Shown piece by piece: positions 15,676 through 25,001 of a stretch of DNA of 64,000 nucleotides (its first letter is position 1; every line of letters begins with the position of its first letter). Location of the stretch: NCBI RefSeq assembly GCF_000716675.1, contig NZ_JNXT01000015.1, positions 1 through 64,000 of the forward strand, read 5' to 3'. The notes under the pieces were generated by a model. That model searched no databases, had not been told where the DNA came from, and saw only the letters and a program-made list of their open reading frames with translations. Source of the stretch: Streptomyces alboflavus (GTDB lineage Bacteria; Actinomycetota; Actinomycetes; Streptomycetales; Streptomycetaceae). A program made the position numbers and the translations under genes.

Positions 15676-16980
15676 TCAGGGGGTGTTGACGGAGAACACC
15701 ACCCGCCTGCCCACGGTGGAGTTGATGCGTTCGTTGATGCCCCACAGCCGGTCCGTGGTCCAGGAGTAGGAGAGGTTCTGGGTGTAGACGGGGGCGGCCG
15801 TCATGACGTGCGGTGCGGTGTTCGCCCGTGCCTTGTGGATGCAGGAGTACGGGTCACTGGGCGTGCCGCCGCCCGAGCCCGTCGGGCAGGTGCCCGCCAG
15901 GTACCAGTTCGTGCCGTCGGTCGCCGCGCCCTGCATGGACCAGACCGGGGACGAGTACGCGGCCGACGCGGTGCCCTTGGGGAGCTTGGTCGTGGCGTCG
16001 AGCGGCCAGCGCACGACGCGGCCGCCCGCGGCGTCCTTCTTGTACTCGGCCGAGACGAGCGCGTCCTGGCCGCCGGTGCGGTCGAGGCTGAGGGAGTTCA
16101 GGCAGGGCGTGGTGCCCGAGGTGACGGAACAAGGGGTGTCGCCGGTGGTGGTCTGATACATCGCGACCATCGGGACGGCGTAGTTGTGCCACAGGCCCGA
16201 CGAGGTCGTGCCGGAGACGCCCACCTCCTTGCCCTGCTTGGTGAGCTTCCAGATGTGGCGCAGGTCGTAGACCTGGAGGTAGCGGCCGTTGGCGACGAAG
16301 GCACGGTCGCCGTACCAGACGACACCGTCGACGTGATTGCGCGGGACGACGCGGAAGTCGCCGGTGCCGTCGGCCTTCCTGACGGGCTGGACGAGGAGCA
16401 GGTTGTGGTAGTTCGGTGCGGCGTTCTTCGCGTTCACCAGCGTGAGCCGGGCGTATTCGTCGCCGCGCCGCTTCGCCGGGTCGGGATTGCCCATGTCGGT
16501 GCTGTGGTGCCAGGTCACGGCGTGGGCGGGGACGCCCTTCCACTTGCCGTCGGCCGGAGCGCCGGAGTCGCTGTACGGCAGGGAGAGGCCCTGCGGGGTC
16601 CAGCCGCCCTCCGTCGCGTTCCAGCTGCTGGACCGGTCGTCCTCCTTCTTCCAGCAGTGGCCGCCGGGCTTGAGGCTCGCGGACAGGCCGGTGTCGTGGC
16701 ACAGGCCCGCGATGCCGGTGCTGCCGCCCGTGTTGAGGACGGTGCTGACGTCGACGTTCTTGACGGCGCCGGTCCGCTCCACGGCCGCGACCGCGGCGTC
16801 CGTGCCGTCGGCGCCGCCCCCGGCGACGACCTGGTTGAGTCTGAACTGTGCGACGGTGGCGGGGTCCACCGCCCCGAACGGCATCGCGGCGGCGGCCGGC
16901 GGGGCGTTCACGAGCAGCGTGGCGACGACGGCCGCCGCGGATCCGGCCACGGTCAGTCGGGTGCTCCATACAGAGGTCAT
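15676..16980 (-). CDS. Secreted protein of unknown function
   Basis: A 434-residue exported protein. Residues 1-32 are a Sec signal peptide ending at an AAAA cleavage region. The mature part has paired Cys residues (for example CHDTG … HCWKK, CSVTSGTTPC and CPTGSG … YSC) and many Trp/Tyr residues. Repeated segments such as VVWYGDRAFVANGRYLQVYDLRHIW and NLSYSWTTDRLWGINERI resemble beta-propeller blades. I do not recognise the family and see no catalytic motif. It converges on the sulfotransferase gene with a 45-bp gap and appears monocistronic. Confidence 0.8.
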   Translation of the reverse strand: MTSVWSTRLTVAGSAAAVVATLLVNAPPAAAAMPFGAVDPATVAQFRLNQVVAGGGADGTDAAVAAVERTGAVKNVDVSTVLNTGGSTGIAGLCHDTGLSASLKPGGHCWKKEDDRSSSWNATEGGWTPQGLSLPYSDSGAPADGKWKGVPAHAVTWHHSTDMGNPDPAKRRGDEYARLTLVNAKNAAPNYHNLLLVQPVRKADGTGDFRVVPRNHVDGVVWYGDRAFVANGRYLQVYDLRHIWKLTKQGKEVGVSGTTSSGLWHNYAVPMVAMYQTTTGDTPCSVTSGTTPCLNSLSLDRTGGQDALVSAEYKKDAAGGRVVRWPLDATTKLPKGTASAAYSSPVWSMQGAATDGTNWYLAGTCPTGSGGGTPSDPYSCIHKARANTAPHVMTAAPVYTQNLSYSWTTDRLWGINERINSTVGRRVVFSVNTP

Positions 16981-17094
16981 GCGGCGGACCCTATGCCGTT
17001 CCGCGCCCGCGTTCGATCACCTGAGCGAACACCGACCCCAGACCGTATCGCGGGCCGCGGAAGTGTGCGTAACCTGCGAGGGGGAGGTGACGGC

Positions 17095-18051
17095 ATGCGC
17101 GAGGCGGACGCCGGGCTCTTCGGGCCCTCGTCGGTGACCTGGCAGGCGCACGGAGACCCGATGATGTGGGTCGCGGGCATCAGGGCGCTGTACTTCCAGG
17201 CCCTGCACCCGCGCGCGGTACGCGGCGTCATGCAGAACTCCGACTTCAGGAAAGACGCCTGGGGCCGTCTGATGCGCACCGCGAACTTCGTGGGCACGAC
17301 GACGTACGGCACCACGCAGGCCGCGGAGAAGGCGGGCGCCCGGGTCCGCAAGATCCACTCGATGCTCTCCGCCACCGACCCGGACACCGGCGAGCGCTAC
17401 GGCGTCGACGAGCCGGACCTGCTCCTGTGGGTGCACTGCGCGGAGATCGACTCCTACCTCCACGTCCTGCGCCGCTCCGGCTTCCCGCTGAGCGACACGG
17501 CCGCCGACCAGTACGTCGCCGAACACCGCGAGAGCGCCCGCCTGGTCGGCCTCGACCCCGACGGCGTACCCGCCTCCACCGCCGAGCTCGCCGCCTACTT
17601 CGAGAAGGTGCGCCCCGAGCTCGCCGTCGGCCCCGAGGCCCGCGCCGTCGACGACTTCCTGCGCCGCCCGCCCACCCGCGCCCTGCTGATCCCGGCGCGC
17701 GCCCTGCTGTGGCGGCGCGTGGCGAACCTCGCGTACGCGTCCCTGCCCCGCTACGCCCACGAGCTGTACGGCAGGCCCGCCCCACCGCCCCGGACGGTCA
17801 CCCGCCGCCTCGCCGCCACCGGCACCCTGCTGCGCCTCGTGCCCGCCCGGGTGCGCTGGCAGCTCCCGCCGAAGCACATCCTGCGCGCCATGGCCCGCCT
17901 CGGCCCCGGCAGCCGCCCCGACCGACGCCATGTCCCGTACAAAGTCGACAGACGGGACGCCATACTGGACGGGCCGGGGAGGGCGCAGCGAGGCAACGGG
18001 GGCGATGGCGCGACATGCCAGAGGTGCCAGAGGTGGGGGACACCAGGCTGA
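17095..18051 (+). CDS. Oxygenase MpaB-family protein (DUF2236)
   Basis: A 318-residue protein of the MpaB/Lcp-like DUF2236 family. It starts with the typical GPSSVTWQAHGDPMMWVAGI and contains ALHPRAVRGVMQNSDF, a heme-ligand-type His within LLLWVHCAEIDSYLHV, and YDQYVAEHRE-like helices (here ADQYVAEHRESARLVG). Relatives include latex-clearing oxygenase and fungal MpaB, which are b-type heme oxygenases. The substrate here is unknown. The start at 17095 has a strong GGGGGAGG 7 bp upstream. The last 37 bp overlap the kinase gene in another frame, so the two are probably co-expressed. The final 25 residues, in the overlap, look low-complexity. Confidence 0.85.
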   Translation: MREADAGLFGPSSVTWQAHGDPMMWVAGIRALYFQALHPRAVRGVMQNSDFRKDAWGRLMRTANFVGTTTYGTTQAAEKAGARVRKIHSMLSATDPDTGERYGVDEPDLLLWVHCAEIDSYLHVLRRSGFPLSDTAADQYVAEHRESARLVGLDPDGVPASTAELAAYFEKVRPELAVGPEARAVDDFLRRPPTRALLIPARALLWRRVANLAYASLPRYAHELYGRPAPPPRTVTRRLAATGTLLRLVPARVRWQLPPKHILRAMARLGPGSRPDRRHVPYKVDRRDAILDGPGRAQRGNGGDGATCQRCQRWGTPG

Positions 18052-20300
18052 TCCAGGGCCGGTACCGACTGCTCGACCTGATCGGGCGCGGCGGCATGGG
18101 CGAAGTGTGGCGGGCGCGCGACGAATCGCTCGGCCGCAAGGTCGCCGTCAAATGCCTCAAGCCGCTCGGGCCCCAGCACGACCAGTCGTTCACCCGGGTC
18201 CTGCGGGAGCGCTTCCGGCGCGAGGCGCGGGTCGCGGCGGCGCTCCAGCACCGCGGAGTGACCGTCGTGCACGACTTCGGCGAGAACGACGGCGTGCTGT
18301 TCCTCGTCATGGAGCTCCTTGAGGGCCGCAACCTGAGCCAGCTCCTGGAGGACAACAGACAGCACCCGCTGCCCGTCTCCGACGTCGTGGACATCGCCGA
18401 CCAGGTCGCCTCCGCGCTCGCGTACACCCATGAACAGGGCATCGTGCACCGCGACCTGAAGCCCGCCAACATCATGCGGCTCGTCGACGGCACGGTGAAG
18501 ATCTGCGACTTCGGCATCGCCCGGCTCGGCCACGACATCGGCTTCACGTCCCGCCTCACCGGCACCGGCATCGCCATGGGCACCCCGCACTACATGTCGC
18601 CCGAGCAGATCAGCGGCGCCGAGGTCGACCAGCGCAGCGACCTCTACTCGTTCGGGTGCGTCCTCTACGAACTCGCCACCGGCGCCCCGCCGTTCGACAT
18701 GGAGGACGCCTGGGCGGTCCTCGTCGGCCACCGCGACACCGCGCCCGAGCCGCCCCGCCGCCACCGCGGCGAACTGCCCGTGTACTTCGACCGGATCGTC
18801 CTCGACCTGCTCGCCAAGCGCCCCGACGAACGCCCCGCCGACGCCCGCGAACTCGGCCGCCGCATCACCGCGGGCCGCACCGCACCCGTCGCGTACGTAC
18901 CGACCGTCGTCTCGCCCTCCCTGCGCCGCCCCGAGCCCGCGTCCCCCGGCCGCCCGGCACGCCCCGAACCGCACCGCGAGCCCGCCCTGCCGCCCTGGAC
19001 GCGCGGCATGACCACCGGTCACAAGGCGACCGGCGCCGGCCTGCGCAGCACACCGCCGGACGCCGCGGCGGGCCTCACCGGCGAGTGGATCCCGCGCCCC
19101 ACCGGCCACCACACCGTGGTGCCGCCGCCCGCGCCGGAGCGGCCCGCACCCCCGCCGTCCGTCGTCGCCGCCCTCGTCAGCCGCCACAACGCGGGCCTCA
19201 GCCTCGGCCGTCTCAGCCGCTGGGCGGAGGCCGGCGAGGTGCACCGCGCCGTCGCCGCCGAGCGCGAGCACGTGCTCGGCCCGGACCACCCCGACACCCT
19301 CGCAAGCCGCTACGAGGTCGGCTTCACGCTCAGCCGCACCGGGCGCCCCGCGGACGCCCTGCGCGAGTACGGCCGCGTCGCCGAGGGTCGCGAACGCGCC
19401 CTGGGAGCCGACCACTTGGACACCCTCGCCGCCCGCCAGGAGATGGCGTACGTCCTCGGCCAGCTCGGCCGGCACTTCGAGGCGCACCAGGTCTACACGC
19501 AGGTGCTCGGCGCCCGGGAGCGGACGGCGGGCGCCGACCACCCCGACACTCTGCGATGCCGTCACAACCTGGCGTTCAACCTCAGCCGCCTCGGCCGTCT
19601 GGAGGACTCCTACCGGCTGGCCCGCGACGTGGCCGCCGCCCGCGCCCGCGTCCTCGGCGCCACCCACCCCGACACCCTCGTCACCCGCTACGAAGTGGCG
19701 TACGCACTCGGCCAGTTGGGGCACTGGACGGAGGCGCTCCAGACGTACCGCGAAGTGGCCGAGGCGCGGACGCGGGCGCTCGGCGCCGACCACCCCGACA
19801 CGCTCGCGGCGCGCTACGAGGTCGGCATCAGCCTCGGACGGCTGGGCCGCAGCGCGGAGGCCCTGGAGCTGTACCGCGCCCTGATCGCGGACCGCACCCG
19901 CGTGAACGGCCCCGCCGACCCCGAGACCCTGCGCGCCCGGCACGGCCTCGGCGTGAACCTGGGCCGCCTCGGCCGCTGGGAGGAGGCCCTCGCGGAGGCT
20001 CGGGACGTGTGCGCGATCCGTGAACGCGTCCTCGGCGCAGGTCATCCCGACACCCTCGTCAGCCGCCGGGAGGTCGCCGTCGGCCTCGGCTGGCTCGGGC
20101 GGTGGCCGGACGCCCTCACCGAGTACCGCAGGGTGGCGGCCGCCCGCGAACAGGTCCTCGGCCCCGACCACCCCGACACCCTCGCGAGCCGCAACGACGA
20201 GGCCCACTGCCTGGAGCAGCTGGGCCGCGGCACGGAGGCGGTGGAGCTGTACCGGAGGGTGGCGGCACTGCGGCAGCAGCGGGCGTCCGGGGCGCACTGA
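18015..20300 (+). CDS. Ser/Thr protein kinase with eight TPR repeats
   Basis: A 761-residue cytosolic kinase. Residues 17-290 are a Hanks-type domain with GRGGMGEV (24-31), VAVK (43-46), HRDLKPAN (145-152), DFG (165-167) and GTPHYMSPEQ (189-198), all intact. A Pro-rich linker (about 290-390) leads to eight 42-residue kinesin-light-chain-type TPR units marked by G-x-D-H-P-D-T-L. No transmembrane or PASTA domain is present, so sensing is probably through the TPR surface. The gene starts inside the oxygenase gene. The first codons contain a perfect 9-bp duplication (CCAGAGGTG twice). Confidence 0.93.
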   Translation: MPEVPEVGDTRLIQGRYRLLDLIGRGGMGEVWRARDESLGRKVAVKCLKPLGPQHDQSFTRVLRERFRREARVAAALQHRGVTVVHDFGENDGVLFLVMELLEGRNLSQLLEDNRQHPLPVSDVVDIADQVASALAYTHEQGIVHRDLKPANIMRLVDGTVKICDFGIARLGHDIGFTSRLTGTGIAMGTPHYMSPEQISGAEVDQRSDLYSFGCVLYELATGAPPFDMEDAWAVLVGHRDTAPEPPRRHRGELPVYFDRIVLDLLAKRPDERPADARELGRRITAGRTAPVAYVPTVVSPSLRRPEPASPGRPARPEPHREPALPPWTRGMTTGHKATGAGLRSTPPDAAAGLTGEWIPRPTGHHTVVPPPAPERPAPPPSVVAALVSRHNAGLSLGRLSRWAEAGEVHRAVAAEREHVLGPDHPDTLASRYEVGFTLSRTGRPADALREYGRVAEGRERALGADHLDTLAARQEMAYVLGQLGRHFEAHQVYTQVLGARERTAGADHPDTLRCRHNLAFNLSRLGRLEDSYRLARDVAAARARVLGATHPDTLVTRYEVAYALGQLGHWTEALQTYREVAEARTRALGADHPDTLAARYEVGISLGRLGRSAEALELYRALIADRTRVNGPADPETLRARHGLGVNLGRLGRWEEALAEARDVCAIRERVLGAGHPDTLVSRREVAVGLGWLGRWPDALTEYRRVAAAREQVLGPDHPDTLASRNDEAHCLEQLGRGTEAVELYRRVAALRQQRASGAH

Positions 20301-20336
20301 GACGCGTCCTGTTCCTCCGGTCGGCCGTGGCGTCCG

Positions 20337-21005
20337 TCAGCCCCGGAGCTGGACCGGCGCGCGCATGTCGGCGAGTTCCGGGTCGCCGTCGCTGTCCATG
20401 GCGGTGCCCGCGGGGTAGCGGGCGCACTCGCCGTACGCGGAGACCTCGAGGCGGTCGCCCGGGTACGCCGTGACCGCGATCGACGAGCCGGCCTTCGGGG
20501 GCCGCATGCTCAGCTCCAGGCGGTAGCGGTCGTCGCGGTGCTCGGTCACCCGCCAGCCCTGGCGGGTCAGTTCCTTCCGCGCGTCCTTGAGGGCGGTCAC
20601 CGCCCGGGCGCGGGGGACGTCCCGCAGGGTCCAGTCGTAGCTGACACTGACGACGCCCGGCTCGCTCGGCGGCGCGGGGTCGAGCACGTCGGACCAGGTG
20701 CGCAGGCCTCTGCGGTCGCAGGTGTAGGTGGCGGTGTAGGCGCGCACCCCCGACCGCTCGGTGTCGAGCCGGGCGTCCGGCAGCGCCAGCGCGTCGTAGA
20801 CCGCCTGGCTGCGCTCGTCCAAGGTCCGGGACGTCGCCGCGGGATCGGCGACGGGATACGGATCGCCCACCCAGACCCCCTCGAACCAGCGGGCGAGGCC
20901 GATGAAACCCGCGAGCGCCGCGGCGATCCCCAGCCCTGTCAGACCTGCCGACGTGGCACGCACGGCCTTGCGGCGGCTCTGTGGGGTGACGTTCATCTCT
21001 GCCAT
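20337..21005 (-). CDS. Single-pass membrane protein, unknown
   Basis: A 222-residue protein. A short basic cytoplasmic tail is followed by one transmembrane segment (about residues 15-37, ATSAGLTGLGIAAALAGFIGL). An extracytoplasmic domain of about 180 residues has one Cys near its start (YTCDRRG) and one near its end (YGECARYP), possibly a disulfide. No family was recognised. The start is placed at ATG 21005; an in-frame ATG lies three codons further on. It is encoded divergently from the oxidoreductase gene and convergent with the kinase gene. Confidence 0.75.
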   Translation of the reverse strand: MAEMNVTPQSRRKAVRATSAGLTGLGIAAALAGFIGLARWFEGVWVGDPYPVADPAATSRTLDERSQAVYDALALPDARLDTERSGVRAYTATYTCDRRGLRTWSDVLDPAPPSEPGVVSVSYDWTLRDVPRARAVTALKDARKELTRQGWRVTEHRDDRYRLELSMRPPKAGSSIAVTAYPGDRLEVSAYGECARYPAGTAMDSDGDPELADMRAPVQLRG

Positions 21006-21121
21006 ACGGGCATCGTGCTGCGGCACGGGACGACGGGCATGAGTACGCGTACTCAGGCGGACCCACGTCGATCTTCCGCTCCGCCTCCGGACAACAGCTC
21101 GATTCCGTGCTACCAAGAATC

Positions 21122-22690
21122 ATGCGAACCAGCTACGACGCCGTGGTGGTCGGCGGCGGCCACAACGCCCTGGTTGCCTCCGCCTACCTGGCCCGGGCGG
21201 GCCACTCCGTGCTGCTCCTCGAACGGCTGCCGGACACCGGCGGAGCCACCGTGTCGACGCGCCCGTTCCCCGGCATGGACGCCAACCTCTCCCGCTACTC
21301 GTACCTGGTGAGCCTGCTGCCGCGGAAGATCGTGCGGGACCTCGACCTGGACTTCCGGGTGCGGACCCGCACGGTGTCGTCGTACACGCCGACGGTCCGC
21401 GCGGGGCGCCCCACGGGGCTGCTCGTGGGCGGCGGCGAGGCCCGCACACGGGAGTCGTTCGCCCGGCTCACCGGCGACGACCGCGAGTACACGGCCTGGC
21501 GGGAGTTCTACGCGCGCACGGCCCACGTCGCCGGCCGGGTGTTCCCCACCCTCACCGAGCCGCTGCCGACGAAGAAGGAGCTGCGCGGCCGCGTCGACGA
21601 CGACACCGCCTGGCGCATGCTGTTCGAGGAGCCCATCGGCCGGGCCGTCGAGGAGCGCTTCGCGGACGACCTGGTGCGCGGCGTGGTCCTCACGGACGCG
21701 CTGATCGGCACGTTCGCCGACGCCCACGACCCGTCCCTGCGCCAGAACCGCTGCTTCCTCTACCACGTGATCGGCGGCGGCACCGGCGACTGGAACGTGC
21801 CCGTCGGCGGCATGGGCGCCCTGACCCGCGCCCTCACCGACGCCGCCCGCGCGGCCGGCGCCGAGCTGCGCACCGGCCACGAGGTGACCCGCGTCGACAC
21901 CGACGGACGGCACGCCGAGGTGACGTACCGGACGGCGGACGGCGAGGGCACGGTCGGCGCCCGGCACGTCCTGGTGGGGGCGTCGCCGCAGCAGCTCGCC
22001 GCGCTCACCGGGGACGCGCCGCCGCCTCCGGCCGAAGGCGCCCAGCTGAAGGTGAACATGCTCCTTGACCGGCTGCCCGCGCTGCGCGATCCGGACGTCG
22101 ACCCGCACGAGGCCTTCGCCGGGACCTTCCACATCGCCGAGGGGTACGGGGAGCTGGCGCGGGCCCACGCCCAGGCGGCGGCGGGCGGACCGCCCACGGC
22201 CCCGCCGTCCGAGATCTACTGCCACTCCCTCACGGACCCGACCATCCTCGGCCAGGACCTCGTCGACCGCGGCTGCCACACCCTCACCCTCTTCGGCCTG
22301 CACACCCCCGCCCGCCTCTTCACCGACGCCACCAACGACGCCCTGCGCGCCGAACTCCTGACGTCGGCCCTCGCCCAGCTCGACGCGCACCTGGCCGAGC
22401 CGATCGCCGACTGCCTGGCCACCGACGCGGACGGCCGCCCGTGCGTCGAGGCGAAGACCCCGCTGGACCTGGAACGCGACCTGCGCCTTCCCGGCGGCAA
22501 CATCTTCCACGGCGACCTGTCCTTCCCGTACGCCGACGAGAGCGCCCCCGACGGGCGGGGCCACGAGGGCCGTTGGGGCGTGGAGACCCGGCACGCGAAC
22601 GTCCTGCTGTGCGGCGCGGGCGCGCTGCGCGGGGGCGGGGTCAGCGGCATCCCGGGGCACAACGCGGCGATGGCCGTCCTGGAGCGGTGA
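21122..22690 (+). CDS. Phytoene-dehydrogenase-like NAD(P)/FAD oxidoreductase
   Basis: A 522-residue flavoprotein of the CrtI/PYROXD2 type. The dinucleotide-binding motif is AVVVGGGHNALVASAYLARAGHSVLLLE (residues 6-33). A central VPVGGMGALTRALTDAA is typical of the family, and the C-terminal FAD motif is LLCGAGALRGGGVSGIPGHN. It lacks carotenoid-cluster neighbours, so a desaturase role in pigment synthesis is unlikely, and its substrate is unknown. The ATG at 21122 has no ribosome-binding site and may be leaderless; GTG 21107 is in frame upstream. The stop codon lies in a repeat whose later copies follow the gene. Confidence 0.85.
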   Translation: MRTSYDAVVVGGGHNALVASAYLARAGHSVLLLERLPDTGGATVSTRPFPGMDANLSRYSYLVSLLPRKIVRDLDLDFRVRTRTVSSYTPTVRAGRPTGLLVGGGEARTRESFARLTGDDREYTAWREFYARTAHVAGRVFPTLTEPLPTKKELRGRVDDDTAWRMLFEEPIGRAVEERFADDLVRGVVLTDALIGTFADAHDPSLRQNRCFLYHVIGGGTGDWNVPVGGMGALTRALTDAARAAGAELRTGHEVTRVDTDGRHAEVTYRTADGEGTVGARHVLVGASPQQLAALTGDAPPPPAEGAQLKVNMLLDRLPALRDPDVDPHEAFAGTFHIAEGYGELARAHAQAAAGGPPTAPPSEIYCHSLTDPTILGQDLVDRGCHTLTLFGLHTPARLFTDATNDALRAELLTSALAQLDAHLAEPIADCLATDADGRPCVEAKTPLDLERDLRLPGGNIFHGDLSFPYADESAPDGRGHEGRWGVETRHANVLLCGAGALRGGGVSGIPGHNAAMAVLER

Positions 22691-22766
22691 GCGGCGGCCG
22701 CCGCAGCGGTGAGGGGCCGTACCGCGTGCGCCGGAACGGTGAGCGGCCGTACTGCGTGCGCCGGAA
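22685..22766. repeat. Stop-codon-spanning tandem repeat, 2.7 copies
   Basis: A 30-bp unit beginning CGGTGA occurs at 22707-22736 and 22737-22766. A 22-bp partial unit at 22685 contains the real stop codon of the oxidoreductase (TGA 22688-22690). The copies differ at few positions. Confidence 0.8.
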
Positions 22767-22799
22767 CGCCGGGCGGTGTCCCGCGGAACGCGCTGGTGT

Positions 22800-22814
22800 A
22801 CGGTCGGACACCGT
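22800..22814. promoter_or_regulatory. Candidate operator upstream of TetR gene
   Basis: ACGGT-CGGAC-ACCGT is a 5-5-5 inverted repeat 53 bp upstream of the TetR start, inside a longer GGTGT…ACACC dyad. An autoregulatory role is inferred. Confidence 0.4.
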
Positions 22815-22867
22815 TCGATGCGCGAGGAGGACCCACGCGTGAGTGACGGAGACAAGAGGTGCTCACC

Positions 22868-23503
22868 ATGGCTTCCCGACGCGCCGGTCGCAGCGGGGAC
22901 TCCCCGACGTTCACCGAGCAGGCGCGCCGCCGACAGCTCATCGAGTGCACGATCGACCTGATCTCCACCAAGGGTTACCCCGCGACGTCCCTGTCCGCCA
23001 TCGCGGAACGGGCCGGCCTGTCCAAGGCGGCCGTCCTGTACCACTTCTCCTCGAAGGACAACCTCACCCGCGCGACCCTGGACCACGTCCTGGAGGAGTT
23101 CACCGCGTACGTCGGCGAACGTGTCGCGGCCGAGGCGGACCCGCGCGCCGCCGTGATGGCCTACGTCCGCGCCATGATCGGCTACCAGCAGGCGCACCGC
23201 CGCCACGTCCGGGTCATCACGGAGATGCTCCTGGACGACCACGGCGGCACCCGCCTCAAGACCCCCGGCGGCCACGACACCGCGGGCCGCTGGCAGGCAC
23301 TCGCCGACCTCCTCGCCGCGGGCCAGCGGGCGGGCGCCTTCCGTCCGTTCGACGTCCGCACCGTCTCCCTCGCCGTCGGCGGCGCCATCGACGGCGTCAT
23401 CGGCCACTGGCTGGCCCACCCCGACCTCGACCTGGACGCGGCGGCCGACGAGCTGGAGACGTTCACGCTGAACGCGATCGGGGCCGCGGGCGGCGACCGC
23501 TGA
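22868..23503 (+). CDS. TetR-family transcriptional regulator
   Basis: A 211-residue regulator. The helix-turn-helix is TSLSAIAERAGLSKAAVLYHFSSKDNL (about residues 43-69), preceded by a QLIECTIDLISTKGY helix. The ligand domain is of the usual all-helical type. It starts at ATG 22868, where AGAGG lies 7-8 bp upstream; a GTG 9 bp earlier is less likely. The next gene in the same direction is an M20 amidohydrolase 130 bp away, a possible target. No other divergent partner exists. Confidence 0.9.
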   Translation: MASRRAGRSGDSPTFTEQARRRQLIECTIDLISTKGYPATSLSAIAERAGLSKAAVLYHFSSKDNLTRATLDHVLEEFTAYVGERVAAEADPRAAVMAYVRAMIGYQQAHRRHVRVITEMLLDDHGGTRLKTPGGHDTAGRWQALADLLAAGQRAGAFRPFDVRTVSLAVGGAIDGVIGHWLAHPDLDLDAAADELETFTLNAIGAAGGDR

Positions 23504-23633
23504 ACCCGGGGCGGCACAGGGGCGTACAGGTGTGTGCCCGGTGGGCCGTGGGCAGCACTTGGGGGGCGTGAGCCGCAGGCCACCGGGGCTCGCGGGACGA
23601 CGCCGCACAACCGCGTGTCGAAGGAGCCGTCGC

Positions 23634-24914
23634 ATGGGCGTCAGCAACCCCCCGTCCGAACCCCAGGACCCGAACACCGGGTCCATACCTCCCGCCCTGC
23701 TCGGCCTGGACGCCGCCCTGCCCGAACTCGTCGCCCTGTACCGGGACCTGCACGCCCACCCGGAGCTGTCCTTCGAGGAGCACCGCACCGCCGCCGAGAT
23801 CGCCCGGCACGCCACGGCGTACGGCTGCGACGTGACACCCGGCGTGGGCCGCACCGGCGTCGTCGCCGTCCTCGACAACGGCGAGGGCCCCACCGTCCTG
23901 CTGCGCGCCGACTTCGACGCCCTGCCCCTGGCCGAGCGCACCGGCCTGCCCTACGCCTCCCGCACCGAGGGCGTGATGCACGCCTGCGGCCACGACCTGC
24001 ACGTCACCTGTCTGCTGGGCGCCCTGAAGCTGCTCGCGGCGGCGCGCGGGAGCTGGCGCGGGCGGATCGTCGCCGCCTTCCAGCCCGCCGAGGAGATCGG
24101 CGAGGGCGCGCAGGCGATGGTCGACGACGGCGTCTTCGAGCGCTTCGGGACTCCGGACGTGGTGCTCGGCCAGCATGTCGCGCCGCTGCCCGCCGGCATG
24201 GTGGCCTGTCACGCCGGGGAGGCGTTCGCGGCCACCGACTCGCTGAAGGTCGTCATGTACGGCAAGGGCGCGCACGGCTCACGTCCTGAGACGTCCGTCG
24301 ATCCCGTGGTGATGGCCGCCGCGACGGTGATGCGGTTGCAGACCGTCGTCTCGCGCGAGGTGCCTGCGGGGGAGACGGCGGTGCTCACCGTGGGGGCGCT
24401 GCGGGCGGGCACGGTGGACAACGTCATCCCGGACGAGGCCGAGCTGCGGCTGAGCATCCGCTCCTACAAGGAGGACGTCCGGGCCCGGATGCGCGCCGCC
24501 GTCGAGCGGATCGTGCGCGGCGAGGCGTGGGTGGCGGGTGCCACGCGTGAGCCGGAGTTCACGCAGCTCGACGCGTTCCCGGTGCTCGTCAACGACGAGG
24601 CGGCGGTGGCCAGGACCATGGCCGCGATCGGCGCGGTCGTCGGCGACGGGCAGGTGATCGACCCCGGTCCTGTGACCGGCAGCGAGGACGTGGGGATCTT
24701 CGGCACGGCGGCCAAGGCCCCGGTCTGCTACTGGCTGTTCGGCGGCTGCGATCCCGAGACGTACGCCGCGGCGCAGGCGGCGGGCACGGTGGACAGCGAC
24801 ATCCCGTCGAACCACTCGCCGCGCTTCGCGCCCGTTCCCGAACCGGCCGTCACCACCGGTGTGACGGCGCTGACGACGGCGGCGCTGGAGTGGCTGGGGC
24901 GGCCGCCGGAGTGA
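23634..24914 (+). CDS. M20D-family amidohydrolase
   Basis: A 426-residue metallo-amidohydrolase related to IAA-amino-acid hydrolases and N-acyl-amino-acid deacylases. The metal-binding signatures are HACGHDLHVT (about residues 116-125) and the Glu pair in QPAEEIGEGAQ (about 152-162). A further His (LGQHV) and the C-terminal NHSPRFAP complete the set. YGKGAHGSRPETSVDP marks the lid and dimerisation domain. It would cleave an amide bond of an N-acyl amino acid; the substrate is unknown. AAGGAG precedes the ATG. Regulation by the upstream TetR protein is plausible. Confidence 0.9.
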   Translation: MGVSNPPSEPQDPNTGSIPPALLGLDAALPELVALYRDLHAHPELSFEEHRTAAEIARHATAYGCDVTPGVGRTGVVAVLDNGEGPTVLLRADFDALPLAERTGLPYASRTEGVMHACGHDLHVTCLLGALKLLAAARGSWRGRIVAAFQPAEEIGEGAQAMVDDGVFERFGTPDVVLGQHVAPLPAGMVACHAGEAFAATDSLKVVMYGKGAHGSRPETSVDPVVMAAATVMRLQTVVSREVPAGETAVLTVGALRAGTVDNVIPDEAELRLSIRSYKEDVRARMRAAVERIVRGEAWVAGATREPEFTQLDAFPVLVNDEAAVARTMAAIGAVVGDGQVIDPGPVTGSEDVGIFGTAAKAPVCYWLFGGCDPETYAAAQAAGTVDSDIPSNHSPRFAPVPEPAVTTGVTALTTAALEWLGRPPE

Positions 24915-25001
24915 GCGCCGGCGGCGCGGCGGAGCCACGGCCGGGGAGGACGGCCGGTTCGAGCGGACAGGGCGAGCGTACGGCTGCGAACCGTCTGAGC
25001 C

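Noticed and set aside
17751..20297. An 848-codon minus-strand frame opposite the kinase gene
   Set aside because: It mirrors the TPR repeats and has no recognisable motif; the plus-strand kinase has all catalytic motifs.
21122..22690. Carotenoid desaturase (CrtI) assignment
   Set aside because: The fold matches the CrtI superfamily, but no carotenoid genes are nearby and the motifs fit the PYROXD2-like branch.
21110..23941. A 943-codon minus-strand frame
   Set aside because: It spans two unrelated plus-strand genes and a promoter region and has shadow composition.
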